The notes beneath the pieces are model-generated. The model searched no databases, was not told where the DNA came from, and worked only from the letters and a program-made list of their open reading frames with translations. Source: Agelas oroides (Eukaryota; Porifera; Demospongiae; Agelasida; Agelasidae). From it: DNA of 64,000 bases. Below are positions 19,980 to 29,887 of the stretch, piece after piece; position 1 is the stretch's first letter; the number at the start of each line of letters is the position of its first letter. The stretch is from positions 14,755,011 to 14,819,010 of the forward strand of contig OX422185.1 in NCBI GenBank assembly GCA_949130485.1, given 5' to 3'. The position numbers and the translations under genes are program-made.

Positions 19980-20970
19980 GGAGTCAGGTAAGCTTTTCTG
20001 CCAGAAGCCGTAACTCAAAGTTGTAGGTGTCAATAAGAATCCCTAGGAAGACCAGAATAGTTGTGGGCCCCTCTGTTTTGTGAGTCACAACCGGGATACC
20101 AAGCCTTGCAAGTGTTTGCAGGGTTATTGCCAAGAATTCGTGCCCTTGCTGAAAGTTAGGTGCCGCAATGAGCAAAAAATCATCCAGATAGTGCAACTGA
20201 CAGTTGACTCCCTGGCAGGCCAGCACCCATGCAATAAAATCTGCTACTGCATTAAATATCTTGGGGGCGGAGCGTAACCCAAATGGTAAAGCTCGATAAA
20301 TATAGGTGTTACCTCTCCACTCAATACCCAGGAGGTGGTAGTCGGCAGGGTGAACGGGTACTATGCGATAGGCGTCTTTGATATCCAGCTTGACCAACTG
20401 TGTGCCTCTTCCTAACTTCCTAATTATGTCCACCGCATCGTCTACCTTATCATAGTGCAGCGAACATACATCTGGTGGAATACCGTCATTGACGCTGTGG
20501 CCTATAGGTGAAGAGAGGTCGCAGATCATGCGCCACTTGTTAGAGTGATGTGCTTTCAGGACCAGACCAAGGGGGCTGGTATGAACTAGAGGTAGGAGCT
20601 GGGGTGAAATTGGGCCAAACAATCATCCCGCTGCAAGCTCAGCTGCAATTCGTTCATCCACTACTGTTTCATTCATGAGCGCCGATGGGTGATTTGCATC
20701 GCGGGGGCGTAACTGCGTTCTGTCCTGACTGTACCCTATCCTGAATCCTGTCAGGAGGCCCATATGGATGTAGGATGCAAAGGCTTGGTCCGGATGGCTG
20801 GCTAGGAACGGAGCAATCAACTCCAGTTTAATTGGAGACTGGTATGTCAGCCAACTCTGGTACAGGGAGCGGCTGGAAATAGTTGCCAGTTGCAGGAGGT
20901 CAGCTGTATACAGATAGTGGCCTTGAATTATGTTGGCAGATGGAAGAGCAATTGCTGGATACATGTGCCC
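19980..20970 (-). pseudogene. Reverse transcriptase region of the DIRS-like fossil
   Basis: Blocks in order: SPLGLVLKAH...WRMICDLS, LVKLDIKDAYRIVPVHP, ALPFGLRSAPKIFNA, LHYLDDFLL (YLDD active site) and FLGILIDT. The upstream segment ends in MNETVVDERIAAELAAGR-like sequence typical of the DIRS RT leader. Best preserved part of the element. Confidence 0.85.
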
Positions 20971-20984
20971 TGCTGGACAGTCAC

Positions 20985-21710
20985 CTGCAACAATTACAGG
21001 GGGGAAGGAAGGGGGAGGTTATTAGATTGGCACACGTGTGACACATCTGTTTCATGCTTATTGCCTTGCTTTACCCAGAATAGCAGTTGCTTTTAGTGCA
21101 TGCTACACTGTATGCTGCCCACCATACACTTCTCGTGGAGTTAATTCCCTTTGCATGCACTTGATGCGCAAGCCCGTTTCCAATAGCCAATAGCTAGTTT
21201 TGGTGGGAGTTAAACACACAACTAGTGAACACGCTCAGCGATAATAATTAATATACACAGTGTTACAGTATTGCCTAAGTTAAGTTGAGTGAACTACGGT
21301 GAGAAAATTGTTAAACCAGTGTCCTATGGGTTTAACTGATTATACGCTAAGCTTATTGGAATTTAATTAACCCCAAATGCGTAATGTCACGTGAGGTCAA
21401 CAATTATAAAAGCTTTTATCTGAAAATAGAAGCATCAGAGAAGTTGAACATAGCTCTCCAGAGTTAAAATAGGGATTTGAAAAGCTTCCTATTGCTTAAT
21501 TTGTACCCAGGTAAGTGTTTGTGAAGCACACCGCAGCTGCTTTTCGCAGAGCGCTTGTTTGTTGCTTGCTGTGTGTACCGTCTTTGGCTTTTCTCGTTGA
21601 CAGTGAGATGTAGCCTCGGAACTGTCTCGATAAGTATGAAGCCTGAGGTCCGCTGTACCTCTGTAGCTAGCGTTGTGTCTTGATCGACGACCTACATGGC
21701 TTCTCACACT
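20985..21710. other. Unassigned sequence between ORF1 and polymerase of the DIRS-like fossil
   Basis: No coding match to DIRS and no repeat partner found. Probably inserted or replaced sequence. Confidence 0.3.
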
Positions 21711-21711
21711 T

Positions 21712-22090
21712 AGGCCATACCAAATTGATTTTATGTTTCACGGATTGCTTAGGTCAGAAACATGACCCGGTAGGCAGGCAAAAAAATAAAAATAAAAATG
21801 ACCAAACTTCTCATAAATTCAATTAGATACCACTCAGCCACACAAACTGCTCGCCATCCTCCATTCTTGCCACGTGGTGAGTACTTGGCCTCGTTCCCAG
21901 GCCTTCGCGCGTTCGTCGCTAGCAGTACGATAATTCGTAATGCTGGCGACGAACGCGCGAAGGCCTGGGAACAAGGCCAGTGAGTATTGGATTACGCGTA
22001 CATATTAATGCATTTTTACATTTTTTTTCAATTTTCAGAAAAAAAGACCCGGCCGGATCCGTGAAACATAAGATCAATTTGGTATGGCCT
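21712..22090. mobile_element. MITE with AGGCCATACCAAATTGAT ends
   Basis: Left end AGGCCATACCAAATTGAT, TTTATGTTTCACGGA; right end the inverse, ...ATCAATTTGGTATGGCCT. 379 bp, with its own guest at 21886-21979. A half copy is at 12697-12885. Sits inside the DIRS-like fossil, so it is younger than that insertion, or arrived with the unassigned sequence beside it. Confidence 0.75.
21886..21979. mobile_element. MULE-like MITE nested in the 21.7-kb MITE
   Basis: 94-bp foldback, GGCCTCGTTCCCAGGCC ... GGCCTGGGAACAAGGCC with long inner arms CTTCGCGCGTTCGTCG. Flanked by GTGAGTACT (21877-21885) and GTGAGTATT (21980-21988): a 9-base duplication with one difference. The outer half copy at 12.7 kb shows the uninterrupted GTGAGTACT site. 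Confidence 0.8.
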
Positions 22091-22329
22091 TACTACGCTC
22101 CGCCCCTTGAAGGGTTCTGAACGAAACCTCACATATTACAAGGGGAGGCCCCACTCTAACCAAAGACCAGATACAAAGCTTGTTGCTAAGAGCCTATGGC
22201 TGTAATAAAGCTCAAGCGTATCTGTGATGCCTATAGGCGTCTATCACGCTTTGACGTAGTGACGCCTATAAGCGTCTATCACGTATAATCGGTTAACGGA
22301 GAATGTTTGTGTGTTCTTGTTGCCCACGT

Positions 22330-23330
22330 GCTTGCTGAAGAGAGGTGACTATGGGCGGGCAGTGGGTGGTGCTTGTTGTACGGCTGACTGTTGTGACGGA
22401 CCACGAGTTGTCTGGGGTCCTTGGGCAATCCCTAGCTTTGTGTGCAAGCTGGCAGGTAGTGCACATGTGCCTATATGTACAATTTCTGGGGAAAATGCAA
22501 GCTCCCCGGTTCTATGACATGCAGATGTTGTCTGATCTGCGTCTGGAGACAGGTGAGGTAGTGGTAGGGGCCCAGGCTGTAGGGCGGTGCAAGCACAGGA
22601 GTGCGCATTGCGCCCGAGTGTGGTCTACGTCCCGGCACAGTGTACAGAACAGAGCCCCTTAGCCAGTGCCGTGGCCAAGCATCATTGATGCCTGCAGTCC
22701 TGGGAGCAAGGTGTGCAGAGATGGGTCCACTGCAGCTTGTTGACGGAATGCTCTATCACAATCCAGCCAACCCGCTCCTCCATGGTGTAAGGCTTCCCTT
22801 ATAATAAGACGAGCGTAAGTTAACTGATCACGCATCGTGGGGTCGGCGGTTCTTATGGCCATATAACCCAGGAAACAGTAGCACCAGGTTGTCAGTGAGG
22901 ATACATCACGGAGTTGGGGCTTTGCAGCTCCTGCTAAGTGAAGGGGAGAGTATCCATGCAAGGCCTCGAGCTGATGAAGTAGGGCAATGTTATCAGCCAG
23001 GAGCTCCCTCATCTCGATGAACTGGCCAGAATTGACTTCATCCACCAGCTTATGGGGGAATGGCTCAGCTGCAGGTGATAGCACAAGACCTGAGGTGCTG
23101 GACGGTGGAGGCAGACCAGCATTGGCACCGGGTAGGTTCATAGAGGTAGCAGTCCCTGGTGTCACTGACGGTTGCTGAGAGATTGTGGTTATCGGCATGG
23201 TGTTCTGACCCCCAGTAGAGAGTGACACAAAAGTGAGGAGATGTGGCGGGGGGAGTGTGCTGAGGGCTGTTAGTGGGAGAATTATGTGTACAGGTACATG
23301 GAGAGGAATGGTGAAGCCTCGCACATCACA
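22330..23330 (-). pseudogene. ORF1 (gag-like) region of the DIRS-like fossil
   Basis: Contains the conserved LVDEVNSGQFIEMRELLADN helix, LTTWCYCFLGYMA and ARLIIREALHHGGAGWLDCD blocks known from DIRS ORF1 proteins, with a Pro/Ser-rich leader. A Cys/His-rich tail (CTTCQLAHKARDCP type) follows toward 22.4 kb in other frames. Broken. Confidence 0.7.
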
Positions 23331-23624
23331 GATTACGGTGTGTGAGTATAAATGCCTTCATATGTGATGCACACCCCCCAACAAGGATGAGTAATGCCAT
23401 CAAGTGCTGTGGTTAGGCACTGTCTATTCAGGTGTGGTGAGACGTGTGTGACCAACAGGTGGTCCTACACTACCCTGCATGCCAGCTCTGCCTTGTGCAT
23501 ATGTTATGGATTGCGAACCCTGTGCCTGTGAAAACCCAGGCACACTAACTGACCGTACTTTGGTAGAGGAAAGGAAAAGAGGGGGGGGACCTGTCGGCTG
23601 TACACTCACCGAACCTAACCTATG

Positions 23625-23925
23625 CAGCCATGTGTTCGCGGGTCACCTTGAGAACACAATGGTGCCCCACCAACGACGTCCGAAACATTGTTCGAAGGCT
23701 GCATATTAACCATCCCTCAAGATCATGCTGAGAACAAGTAGGGCCTGCCGAGAAGTACACGTACATAAATTTTTTAACCCCATTCACAGCGCGACCCTCG
23801 CCATCCAGCCAACACGAATGCACTCACGGCACGACACACGAACACACAGTCACATAGATACACACACACAGACAACGCCCACGGTCAACACGCCAATTCG
23901 GGGGCCGCCCAGGCTCGCCCCAATT
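23625..23925 (-). repeat. 0.6-kb GGGGCGAGC-type element, copy 3 (half, diverged)
   Basis: Matches 9640-9925 from GAGAACACAATGGTGCC through GAGAACA, ACGAATG, CGTTCAAC-like CGGTCAACACG to GGCTCGCCCCAAT. Many differences from copies 1 and 2 are T to C on the plus strand. The ORF start is recognisable but the basic block is absent. Confidence 0.6.
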
Positions 23926-24289
23926 ACCCCAAATCAGCATACCTGCTCCAATTGAGTCTGCTTGAGATTAGTCTCGCAAGCCAGACCCACTTCCGCAAGA
24001 GAGGGAAGGGTCTGGTGAACTGCGTATACAAGCCTTGTCCCGGCGCACTGTACAGTGTGCCCCAATCACGTTGCAGTATTTTGTCACATGATATATTACA
24101 TCATTGTTTCAGTAGCAATAGCAGTCTTGAAAACAGCAAAAGAGAGCTAGGACATCTTTCCCGCTTCTACAGGAACTGTAAAAACACTTCGAGAATAGTT
24201 TTCAGGGAGCGTGCTTACCCCGCAACAGGTAATTCAAGAGTGCATTATTTAAAATTAACCTCGTCCCCGGCGCGCGCGAAAAACGGAGA

Positions 24290-24811
24290 AGCGCCTGGTA
24301 CACACTGTTTGCGCATGATGTGGGGACTCCGGACTATTTTCTGATTCTTCCGTGTCATGTGACGCCAGAGTTCGGACTCGATATAGTAAACTTGTCAGGA
24401 TAATAGCGTGTAATGAAAGTTCGGATTTTCAGCAAGCGATTTCTCAAGCCCTTCAGCGACTTGCGACCCCAAGTATGGTTCTCTAAACTTCAACTCTCCG
24501 CTTGCACTTTGCACACGAGATTCGGTAAGCCGTCGTCATCGTTCAACGCTATATCCAACAGAGCGCTTATCCTTGATGCTAGTCTTTCCTGGCTAGTTTT
24601 TTTTACCAAACAATGCTACTCTATGGTGGCTATAAGCCACAGGGGATCCGCAAAGGTGGCACACCGATGCCATTTTCGCTAACTGGGCCACGGCGGGATG
24701 TTTACTACTTAAATCTCGTCAGAGCACACGCCCCTAAACAGTGTGAACGTCATAAACGTGAGCAACGCCATTTTTAATTAACCGGAAGCGCATCAGTGTG
24801 CACCAGGCGCT
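24290..24811. mobile_element. Guest MITE in left arm of the P-like element
   Basis: Ends AGCGCCTGGTACACACTG and inverse (CAGTGTGCACCAGGCGCT). It accounts for most of the extra sequence in the left arm; the rest (24034-24289, 24812-24864) is unexplained. ORFs inside lack motifs. Confidence 0.5.
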
Positions 24812-25127
24812 CTTCGGGTACCAGGCTATATTTGAAATCTGATTACGTCATCCAGCTAATAGACAACTTTATTTTAAGACTTCAGGTATTCAATTATTTG
24901 TAATTGTACGTGACGTCACATCCGGAGTACAAGCCTTGGCCGACTTGGAGTACTTTTCCATTGAAGTCAGTACTTAACATTGGTGAGTTCGAAATTCGCG
25001 CGCTGGCTAGCTGTACCGTTTTTTCTAATACAACGATTGCAAATCAGTTAAGCTCACGTGTCTAATCCCTGTTGTGAAAGAACGAAGGTGCTATCTTGCT
25101 CGGTTGTGAAGCTGTGGTGTTGCCATT

Positions 25128-25349
25128 ATGCCCGGAGATACGTGCGTTGTTTGCGGGAACACTCGAGCGAAAGACAAGAGCGTGTCTATGTACCGCTTTC
25201 CTCAAGACGAAGCTAAACGGCAGCGATGGATCGAAGCGCTAGCCCTTCAGGACTTTGTCATCGAGGATCATCATCGCGTCTGCAGCCGGCATTTTCCCAA
25301 CGCTGATGTACGAAATGACCCACAACTTACACTTGGTACACTGTCTTGA
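25128..25349 (+). CDS. THAP-domain ORF, truncated transposase N-terminus
   Basis: 73 codons. C2CH pattern: CVVCGN at residues 6-11, RWIEALALQDF mid-domain with the conserved Trp, VCSRHF for the last Cys and His, then PQLTLG in the place of the usual LTLGKRF phrase. THAP domains bind specific DNA and form the N-terminus of P-type and some PIF/ISL2EU-type transposases. The frame stops right after the domain. Neighbouring inverted arms and the 8-bp duplication favour a P-type origin. ATG at 25128 (GCCATTATGCC) is the natural start. Confidence 0.75.
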   Translation: MPGDTCVVCGNTRAKDKSVSMYRFPQDEAKRQRWIEALALQDFVIEDHHRVCSRHFPNADVRNDPQLTLGTLS

Positions 25350-26039
25350 GGCACGCTGTCTTGTAGCACGCTGCCTTGGTCTGCAGACATCATTGGAAGC
25401 TGAAGTATATCTTTGAGCAGCGAGTTCAGGTGGCAGGTAAGTAAATACGTACCGACAATGCCTAATGCCGTAAGCCAACTTCAACCAGCAGGTTCTCCAC
25501 AACGAAGCAAGATAACACCTTCGTTCTTTCACAAAAAGGGTGGGACACGTACGCTTAACTGATTTGCAATCGCTTTATTAGAAAATACGGTACAGCTAGC
25601 CAGCGCGCGAATTTCGAAATCACCAATGTTGAGTACTGACTTCAATGGAAAAGTACCCCAGAGCAGTAGCGAACGTACTCCGGATGTGACGTCACGTAGC
25701 AATTACATCTCATCAACATTCTTTTGCTTACAGTAAAGTTGTCTATTTGCATTCCGGTGGGACAAGGCTTGTATACGCAGTTCACCAGACCCTTCCCTCT
25801 CTTGCGGAAGTGGGTCTGGCTTACGAGACTAGCTTGAGACGTCGTCGCAGCGGCCAGCCCAGTCGTTGCCCGCTGGCCAGTCGTTCAGTCACTGTAGGCT
25901 GGCTCGCTTGAGTTGTTGTAGCTTCCTGGTCCGCTTGTTGGGCTTGAATTTCCGCCCTCACTTGGTCGCGGATCCCGGATGAGGTCCAGGAGGTTGGTCA
26001 GAGTGCCTTCAGAGAGTTGATCGGGCTGAAGCTGGGTGT

Positions 26040-27923
26040 TTGTTCCAGTGCCACGTGGATCTCTTCAATGCCATAGTCACCACTGGCCATATCCCTACAG
26101 TCTTCCAACTCGGTTACATTACGCCAATACCTAAAGACCCGAAAAAAGACCAGACTGATCCATCCAACTACCGTGGAATTTCCCTCCTCTCTAACATCTC
26201 CAAACTCTTCGAAAAAGTCATCCTTGCCAAACTCCAATCCCCCGCCCTCTCCCTAAATCCACTACAGGGTGGCTTCCGCTCTGGCTACAGTCCTATCCAC
26301 ACCGCCTTTGTCCTGCAAGAAGCTATCCAATCAATCAGGGAAAGTGGTAAGAAGGCATATGTAGCATTGCTAGATGTCAAGAAAGCCTTCGACACAGTCT
26401 GGCATCAAGGACTGTTCGTCAAACTGCACCACAAAGGCATCCCAACCCGGATCTGGCATATCCTAAACAACTGGTACACCTCCTCCTCTTGCTCTGTACT
26501 TCAATGTGGCGATCACTCCAGATCATTCCCAATCCTACAGGGTGTCCGCCAGGGAGCAATTCTATCCCCACTGCTATACTCTATCTTTGTGGACGACCTC
26601 TTAAACACTCTTGACCACTCCGGTCTTGGAGCGAGGATTGGAGAAGTCTTCTGCGGTGCCCCAATGTACGCTGACGATCTAGCACTGGTGGCCAGCTCCC
26701 CTGAAGAACTACAAGCAATGCTAGATACTGTCTCACACTACGCCTCCCAGTGGCGCTACCGTCCGAACTCCTCCAAATCCGTGATCCTTGTATTCGGTGA
26801 ATCACCCCGCTCCAGGGCCCTCGCAAGATCCAATAGGCAATGGCTACTAGCAGGCCAGCAACTGCAAGAGGTTGATGAGCACCACCACCTTGGAATCCTA
26901 CGCTCAGTTCACTACTCCACCTTGGCTCGGACTTCCGAGCGTTGTGCCGCTGGCCGGAGTGCCTTCTTTGCCCTGAATGCAGTCGGCTCTAGATTTGGCT
27001 GCTTACATCCTGTCACCTCCCACAGACTTTACTCCACACTCTCTCTTCCCATCATGCTGTATGGATGTGAACTATGGTCTATATCTAAAACTGAATCACT
27101 TATGCTGGAACGCGTCCACCGGAAGATCCTAAGGACCATTCAAGGCCTCCCTGTCAGATGCCCTAGTGTAGCTCTAACTAGTCTCCTAGGCTCCAGGGAC
27201 ATATCTTCGTTCATATCACAACAACAACTCACCTTCATCAACTCCATCGCATCCATGTCCACTACTGACCTTCCCAGACTGATCCTTGAACAACGGTTGA
27301 CTAACCCATCGCTCTCTGGGATCATCCCCCTATGGCAACAACTACTGGACAATCTCCACCTTCCATCCCTTGAACTTATCTCCACCCCAAGGGGCAAAGC
27401 CTCTTGGAAAAACTCCAACAAAAGGCTGCTAAATATCAATCATTACATCGCCCTCACTGAAGAGTGTCCAGACTATCCGATTGGCTACTGCGACCTCCCC
27501 CTCGGTAAACCCTCCCACCATTGGTCCTCCACCCTGCACGATCGACAAGCCAACTTTCGTCTTAGAATGCTGGTTGGCTGCGATGGCCTGGAGGCTGACG
27601 CCTCGAGGTTTCGACGCAGGATGAATAGCACAGCCCCTGGCGACTCAACCTGCAAGCTGTGTCTAACTGCACCTGAGGACCCCGCCCACTTCATCTTGCG
27701 CTGCCCCTCCCTCTCCACTCGCCGCCGTGAATTACTCTCAGATGCACCCACCCACGTTAAATCGCTACTCCCTGATATTAACCTGGACCCGGACCACTTT
27801 GTCGACGTCATGCTCGGTTGTGTATGGATTAAGGACCACGCAACACAGGTGTACATTGTGGACTTTCTAGACCAACTCCTTGCACACCGGAACGCACTAC
27901 TACTCCAACCCGGCCCTATATAG
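26040..27923 (+). CDS. LINE reverse transcriptase with C-terminal zinc knuckle
   Basis: 627 codons open without interruption. There is no good ATG at the beginning (the frame opens on TTG), consistent with truncation. Domains: RT fingers NYRGISLLSNISKLFEKVI (~43-61), FRSGYSPIHTAFVLQEAI, palm ALLDVKKAFDTVWHQGL (~120), GVRQGAILSPLLYSIFVDDL, active-site YADD at 26667-26678, thumb HLGILRS, then YGCELWSISK. A final knuckle CKLCLTAPEDPAHFILRC lies near 27650. The polymerase makes target-primed cDNA in the nucleus. With an uninterrupted 1.9-kb frame the insertion is fairly young. A minus-strand ORF 27485-27997 is only its shadow. Confidence 0.85.
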   Translation: MFQCHVDLFNAIVTTGHIPTVFQLGYITPIPKDPKKDQTDPSNYRGISLLSNISKLFEKVILAKLQSPALSLNPLQGGFRSGYSPIHTAFVLQEAIQSIRESGKKAYVALLDVKKAFDTVWHQGLFVKLHHKGIPTRIWHILNNWYTSSSCSVLQCGDHSRSFPILQGVRQGAILSPLLYSIFVDDLLNTLDHSGLGARIGEVFCGAPMYADDLALVASSPEELQAMLDTVSHYASQWRYRPNSSKSVILVFGESPRSRALARSNRQWLLAGQQLQEVDEHHHLGILRSVHYSTLARTSERCAAGRSAFFALNAVGSRFGCLHPVTSHRLYSTLSLPIMLYGCELWSISKTESLMLERVHRKILRTIQGLPVRCPSVALTSLLGSRDISSFISQQQLTFINSIASMSTTDLPRLILEQRLTNPSLSGIIPLWQQLLDNLHLPSLELISTPRGKASWKNSNKRLLNINHYIALTEECPDYPIGYCDLPLGKPSHHWSSTLHDRQANFRLRMLVGCDGLEADASRFRRRMNSTAPGDSTCKLCLTAPEDPAHFILRCPSLSTRRRELLSDAPTHVKSLLPDINLDPDHFVDVMLGCVWIKDHATQVYIVDFLDQLLAHRNALLLQPGPI

Positions 27924-27980
27924 CCCAAGTTGGGTACTCTCCTAGAAAGGAGGTTACAAAGACGAAGAAGAAGGAGCAGG
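26040..27980 (+). mobile_element. 5'-truncated non-LTR retrotransposon (LINE)
   Basis: Long RT ORF 26040-27923 with no apurinic endonuclease upstream, hence 5' truncation. The 3' end is a GAAGAAGAAGG-like tract near 27965-27980. It inserted ~200 bases right of the P-like element. Clade not fixed: the RT blocks and the C-terminal C..C...H...C knuckle are seen in several Jockey/RTE-side lineages. Confidence 0.75.
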
Positions 27981-28296
27981 GCCAGTTGTGGCTCCACTAG
28001 ACGCCCGCGTCGATGGTCGTGTAGAACGGCGTCCCGGGTTCTGCTGTTTTCTTGGCCGTACGCGATTCGACTTCGTCTTCGGCATGGCAGGCGAACTTGT
28101 CAGCAACAGCACGGCTCGAACCAGAGACCAGATTGATGTAGCTATGGCAGCACAGCATGGATCAGCAAAATGCTAGCGTGGGCTCTGAGGGGTCACGCAT
28201 GCGCACACGGTAATACCTCTTTGGCCTCGCCTACTCCGAGGAGCGGCCCCCCTTCAAGTGTTAACTGTATCTAACGATCTCTTTAAATGCCATTAG
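27981..28296. other. Downstream of LINE, no firm gene
   Basis: A plus frame (27988-28176) and a minus frame starting MPKTKSNRVRPRKQQ near 28085 are both open. The minus one looks like the basic N-terminus of some mobile-element ORF1, but I cannot assign it. Confidence 0.25.
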
Positions 28297-28668
28297 GTAG
28301 GGAAGTCTGTCTTCTCTAACACAGAAACCTGCCAAGCCCTGCTGAAAACTAAGCATGAGACTAAATTCACACCTGTACCCACAGCCCTTCCTTTAGCAAC
28401 AGTGGTCGGAAGAGGCAGACTTTTTAGTACTATTTTACGTGAGTATGCATCTATATCAACAACATACGTCATTCCACAAATTACGACTTTTTCATTTGAT
28501 CGAGATGCAATTTTTCACCATGAGCAGTTATCCTATATGGAATAGGATTCATTAGTTGCTGGGTGCTGTGTTGGCGTTGTTGATGCTGAATTGGAGCTAC
28601 TCGGGATAGTGATTCAGCAATACGATGTTCTGAAACATGAATCTGAAATAGATAGCATTCAACTACAG
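28297..28668 (+). pseudogene. Exon-like 124-codon frame with one in-frame TAG
   Basis: Preceded by acceptor-like ATTAG (to 28296) and followed by CAG/GTAACT at 28669; exactly 372 nt. Reads GKSVFSNTETCQALLKTK ... LPLATVVGRGRLFSTIL, with a TAG at 28543-28545, then DSLVAGCCVGVVDAELELLG. Alternatively a donor GTGAGT at 28439 and acceptor at 28545 could remove a 107-nt intron, but that shifts the frame. Not recognised; perhaps a decayed host exon or part of an unknown element. It has no ATG near the beginning. Confidence 0.25.
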
Positions 28669-29709
28669 GTAACTGAAGTGTTCAGGTCATAATGTACTTT
28701 CTTCTTTTAATAACTCGCCCCATTAGATGCCAGCAATCCATGCATTGTGCACCTGCCATAACTAGCTATGTCCAACTGTAATTACTCCATTACAGATAAC
28801 TCAGTCTAACTCTTGAACAGATAGGTTACTGCGGTAGTGAATATTATGCTCAGAGCAAAACTTAAACTTCGGGCTGAAAGCCCACATAATCCATAGTTTT
28901 GCTGCTGCAGAAATTCACTAATCTGTTCATCTGTACAGCCATCTTCCACCATTGAGCTAATATAGGCCTCCATTTTCCTACTAGGTACAAATCATGTAAT
29001 AAGTTCACACATCATATGCTCACCCAATTGGTTTGGCAGGTTTTACCATAAGATCAATGATGTGCCTGAGATATAGAAAACGACCACCAGATTTCCATTT
29101 TCCACTCTGTTGGCTGTTTTGTAAATGAAATATGGCAGATTTCCATCTTCCATTCCGTTGGCTGTTTTGTAAAAATTGATCTGGAAGGTTAACATCACAG
29201 TCATTACAACATTGGAGACAGATTGGCCACAAGATGCCACTCTCAGTGTAGTCATCAACAGTTACATTGGCACACTGTTAAAATAGAGGTGTGAAATTAA
29301 CACCAGTAGTGTTAAAGTAAGCATATATCTGCAGTGCAAGTATCAACCCATGAGGTGTAGTATAACACTTGGTTGTTTAGTTCAGCACCAGCATGGCTTA
29401 GTGTAAACCACCATGGAGTAGGATTGACACCAATGTCAGGTTCACATGATACACGCAAGAAAGGGAGGTGTTATACCAACACCAGGAATACTATTTATGT
29501 AGTGCTAAAGTTAACCCAGTAGGTGCAGTGTAGCACTACATGTTTTACTTTAGCCCTAACATAGTTTAATTTAAAACTCTAGTGTAGAAACAGCACCAAC
29601 AGTAGGGTTTATAAGGTTCATACTCTAGTGCACCTCAGACAAGAATTTCCTGAGTATTTTCTCATAAAACATACAGATAGCTACTTTATTACACACTTCC
29701 TCAGTTAAT

Positions 29710-29887
29710 TTGCTACAATACATTGATGTTAACCACCTTGAAACAATTGTTGACATCGATTTGAAGGCGCTATATATCATGGACTTGCAAAAATTTGGAG
29801 TTAAACATATAGTGGTAAAACTCCAGACGCTTGCTGCGGTGGGAATCCGTGCAGAGATGCAGTTTCTAGCCTGCTGTGTCTCACTGG
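29710..29887 (+). pseudogene. SAM-domain-like exon inside the 29.3-kb transposon
   Basis: Reads IVDIDLKALYIMDLQKFG then VKHIVVKLQTLAAV, the second half of a SAM domain (IDxxxLxxLxxxDLxxxGI...LGxRxKIL pattern). It ends at donor GTAAGT (29888). The first helix is not convincing. SAM domains mediate protein-protein contacts. Cargo or transposase-associated; the minus-strand ORF over it is a shadow. Confidence 0.35.

Larger units (their letters stand above)
18370..23420 (-). mobile_element. DIRS-like tyrosine-recombinase retroelement fossil
   Basis: Read on the minus strand from ~23.4 kb to ~18.4 kb: ORF1 (gag-like), then reverse transcriptase, RNase H, and tyrosine recombinase, which is the DIRS-family order. 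The element is broken in several places (roughly six or more) and is interrupted between ORF1 and the polymerase by unrelated sequence that includes a MITE. Terminal repeats were not recognised. Age: moderately old; the proteins are still easy to read but no open frame is complete. Confidence 0.8.
23968..25831. mobile_element. P-superfamily-like element with 8-bp target duplication and long inverted arms
   Basis: Ends TAGTCTCGCAAGCCAGACCC and inverse; 73 bp of terminal repeat with about one mismatch. Flanked by GCTTGAGA (23960-23967 and 25832-25839). The right arm (25490-25831) is matched by 23968-24033 plus 24865-25112 on the left, so the original arms were ~340 bp and the left one is interrupted by ~0.83 kb. 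The loop holds a THAP domain ORF. Eight-base duplications and a THAP domain are hallmarks of P-type transposases (family knowledge). No RNase-H-like catalytic core is present, so it is non-autonomous. Confidence 0.75.

Noticed and set aside
22659-23324. Host gene with ankyrin-like wording (HGYSPLHLAGAA)
   Set aside because: The phrase recalls an ankyrin repeat, but neighbouring blocks match DIRS ORF1 and the polymerase follows on the same strand.
25850-26035. Minus-strand frame reading LSEGTLTNLLDLIRD next to the LINE
   Set aside because: Could be part of a mobile-element ORF1 split by the LINE, but there is no family match I can name and no clear target duplication.
27485-27997. 170-codon minus-strand ORF
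   Set aside because: Antisense of the LINE reverse transcriptase; Ser/Arg-rich as expected from the complementary frame.
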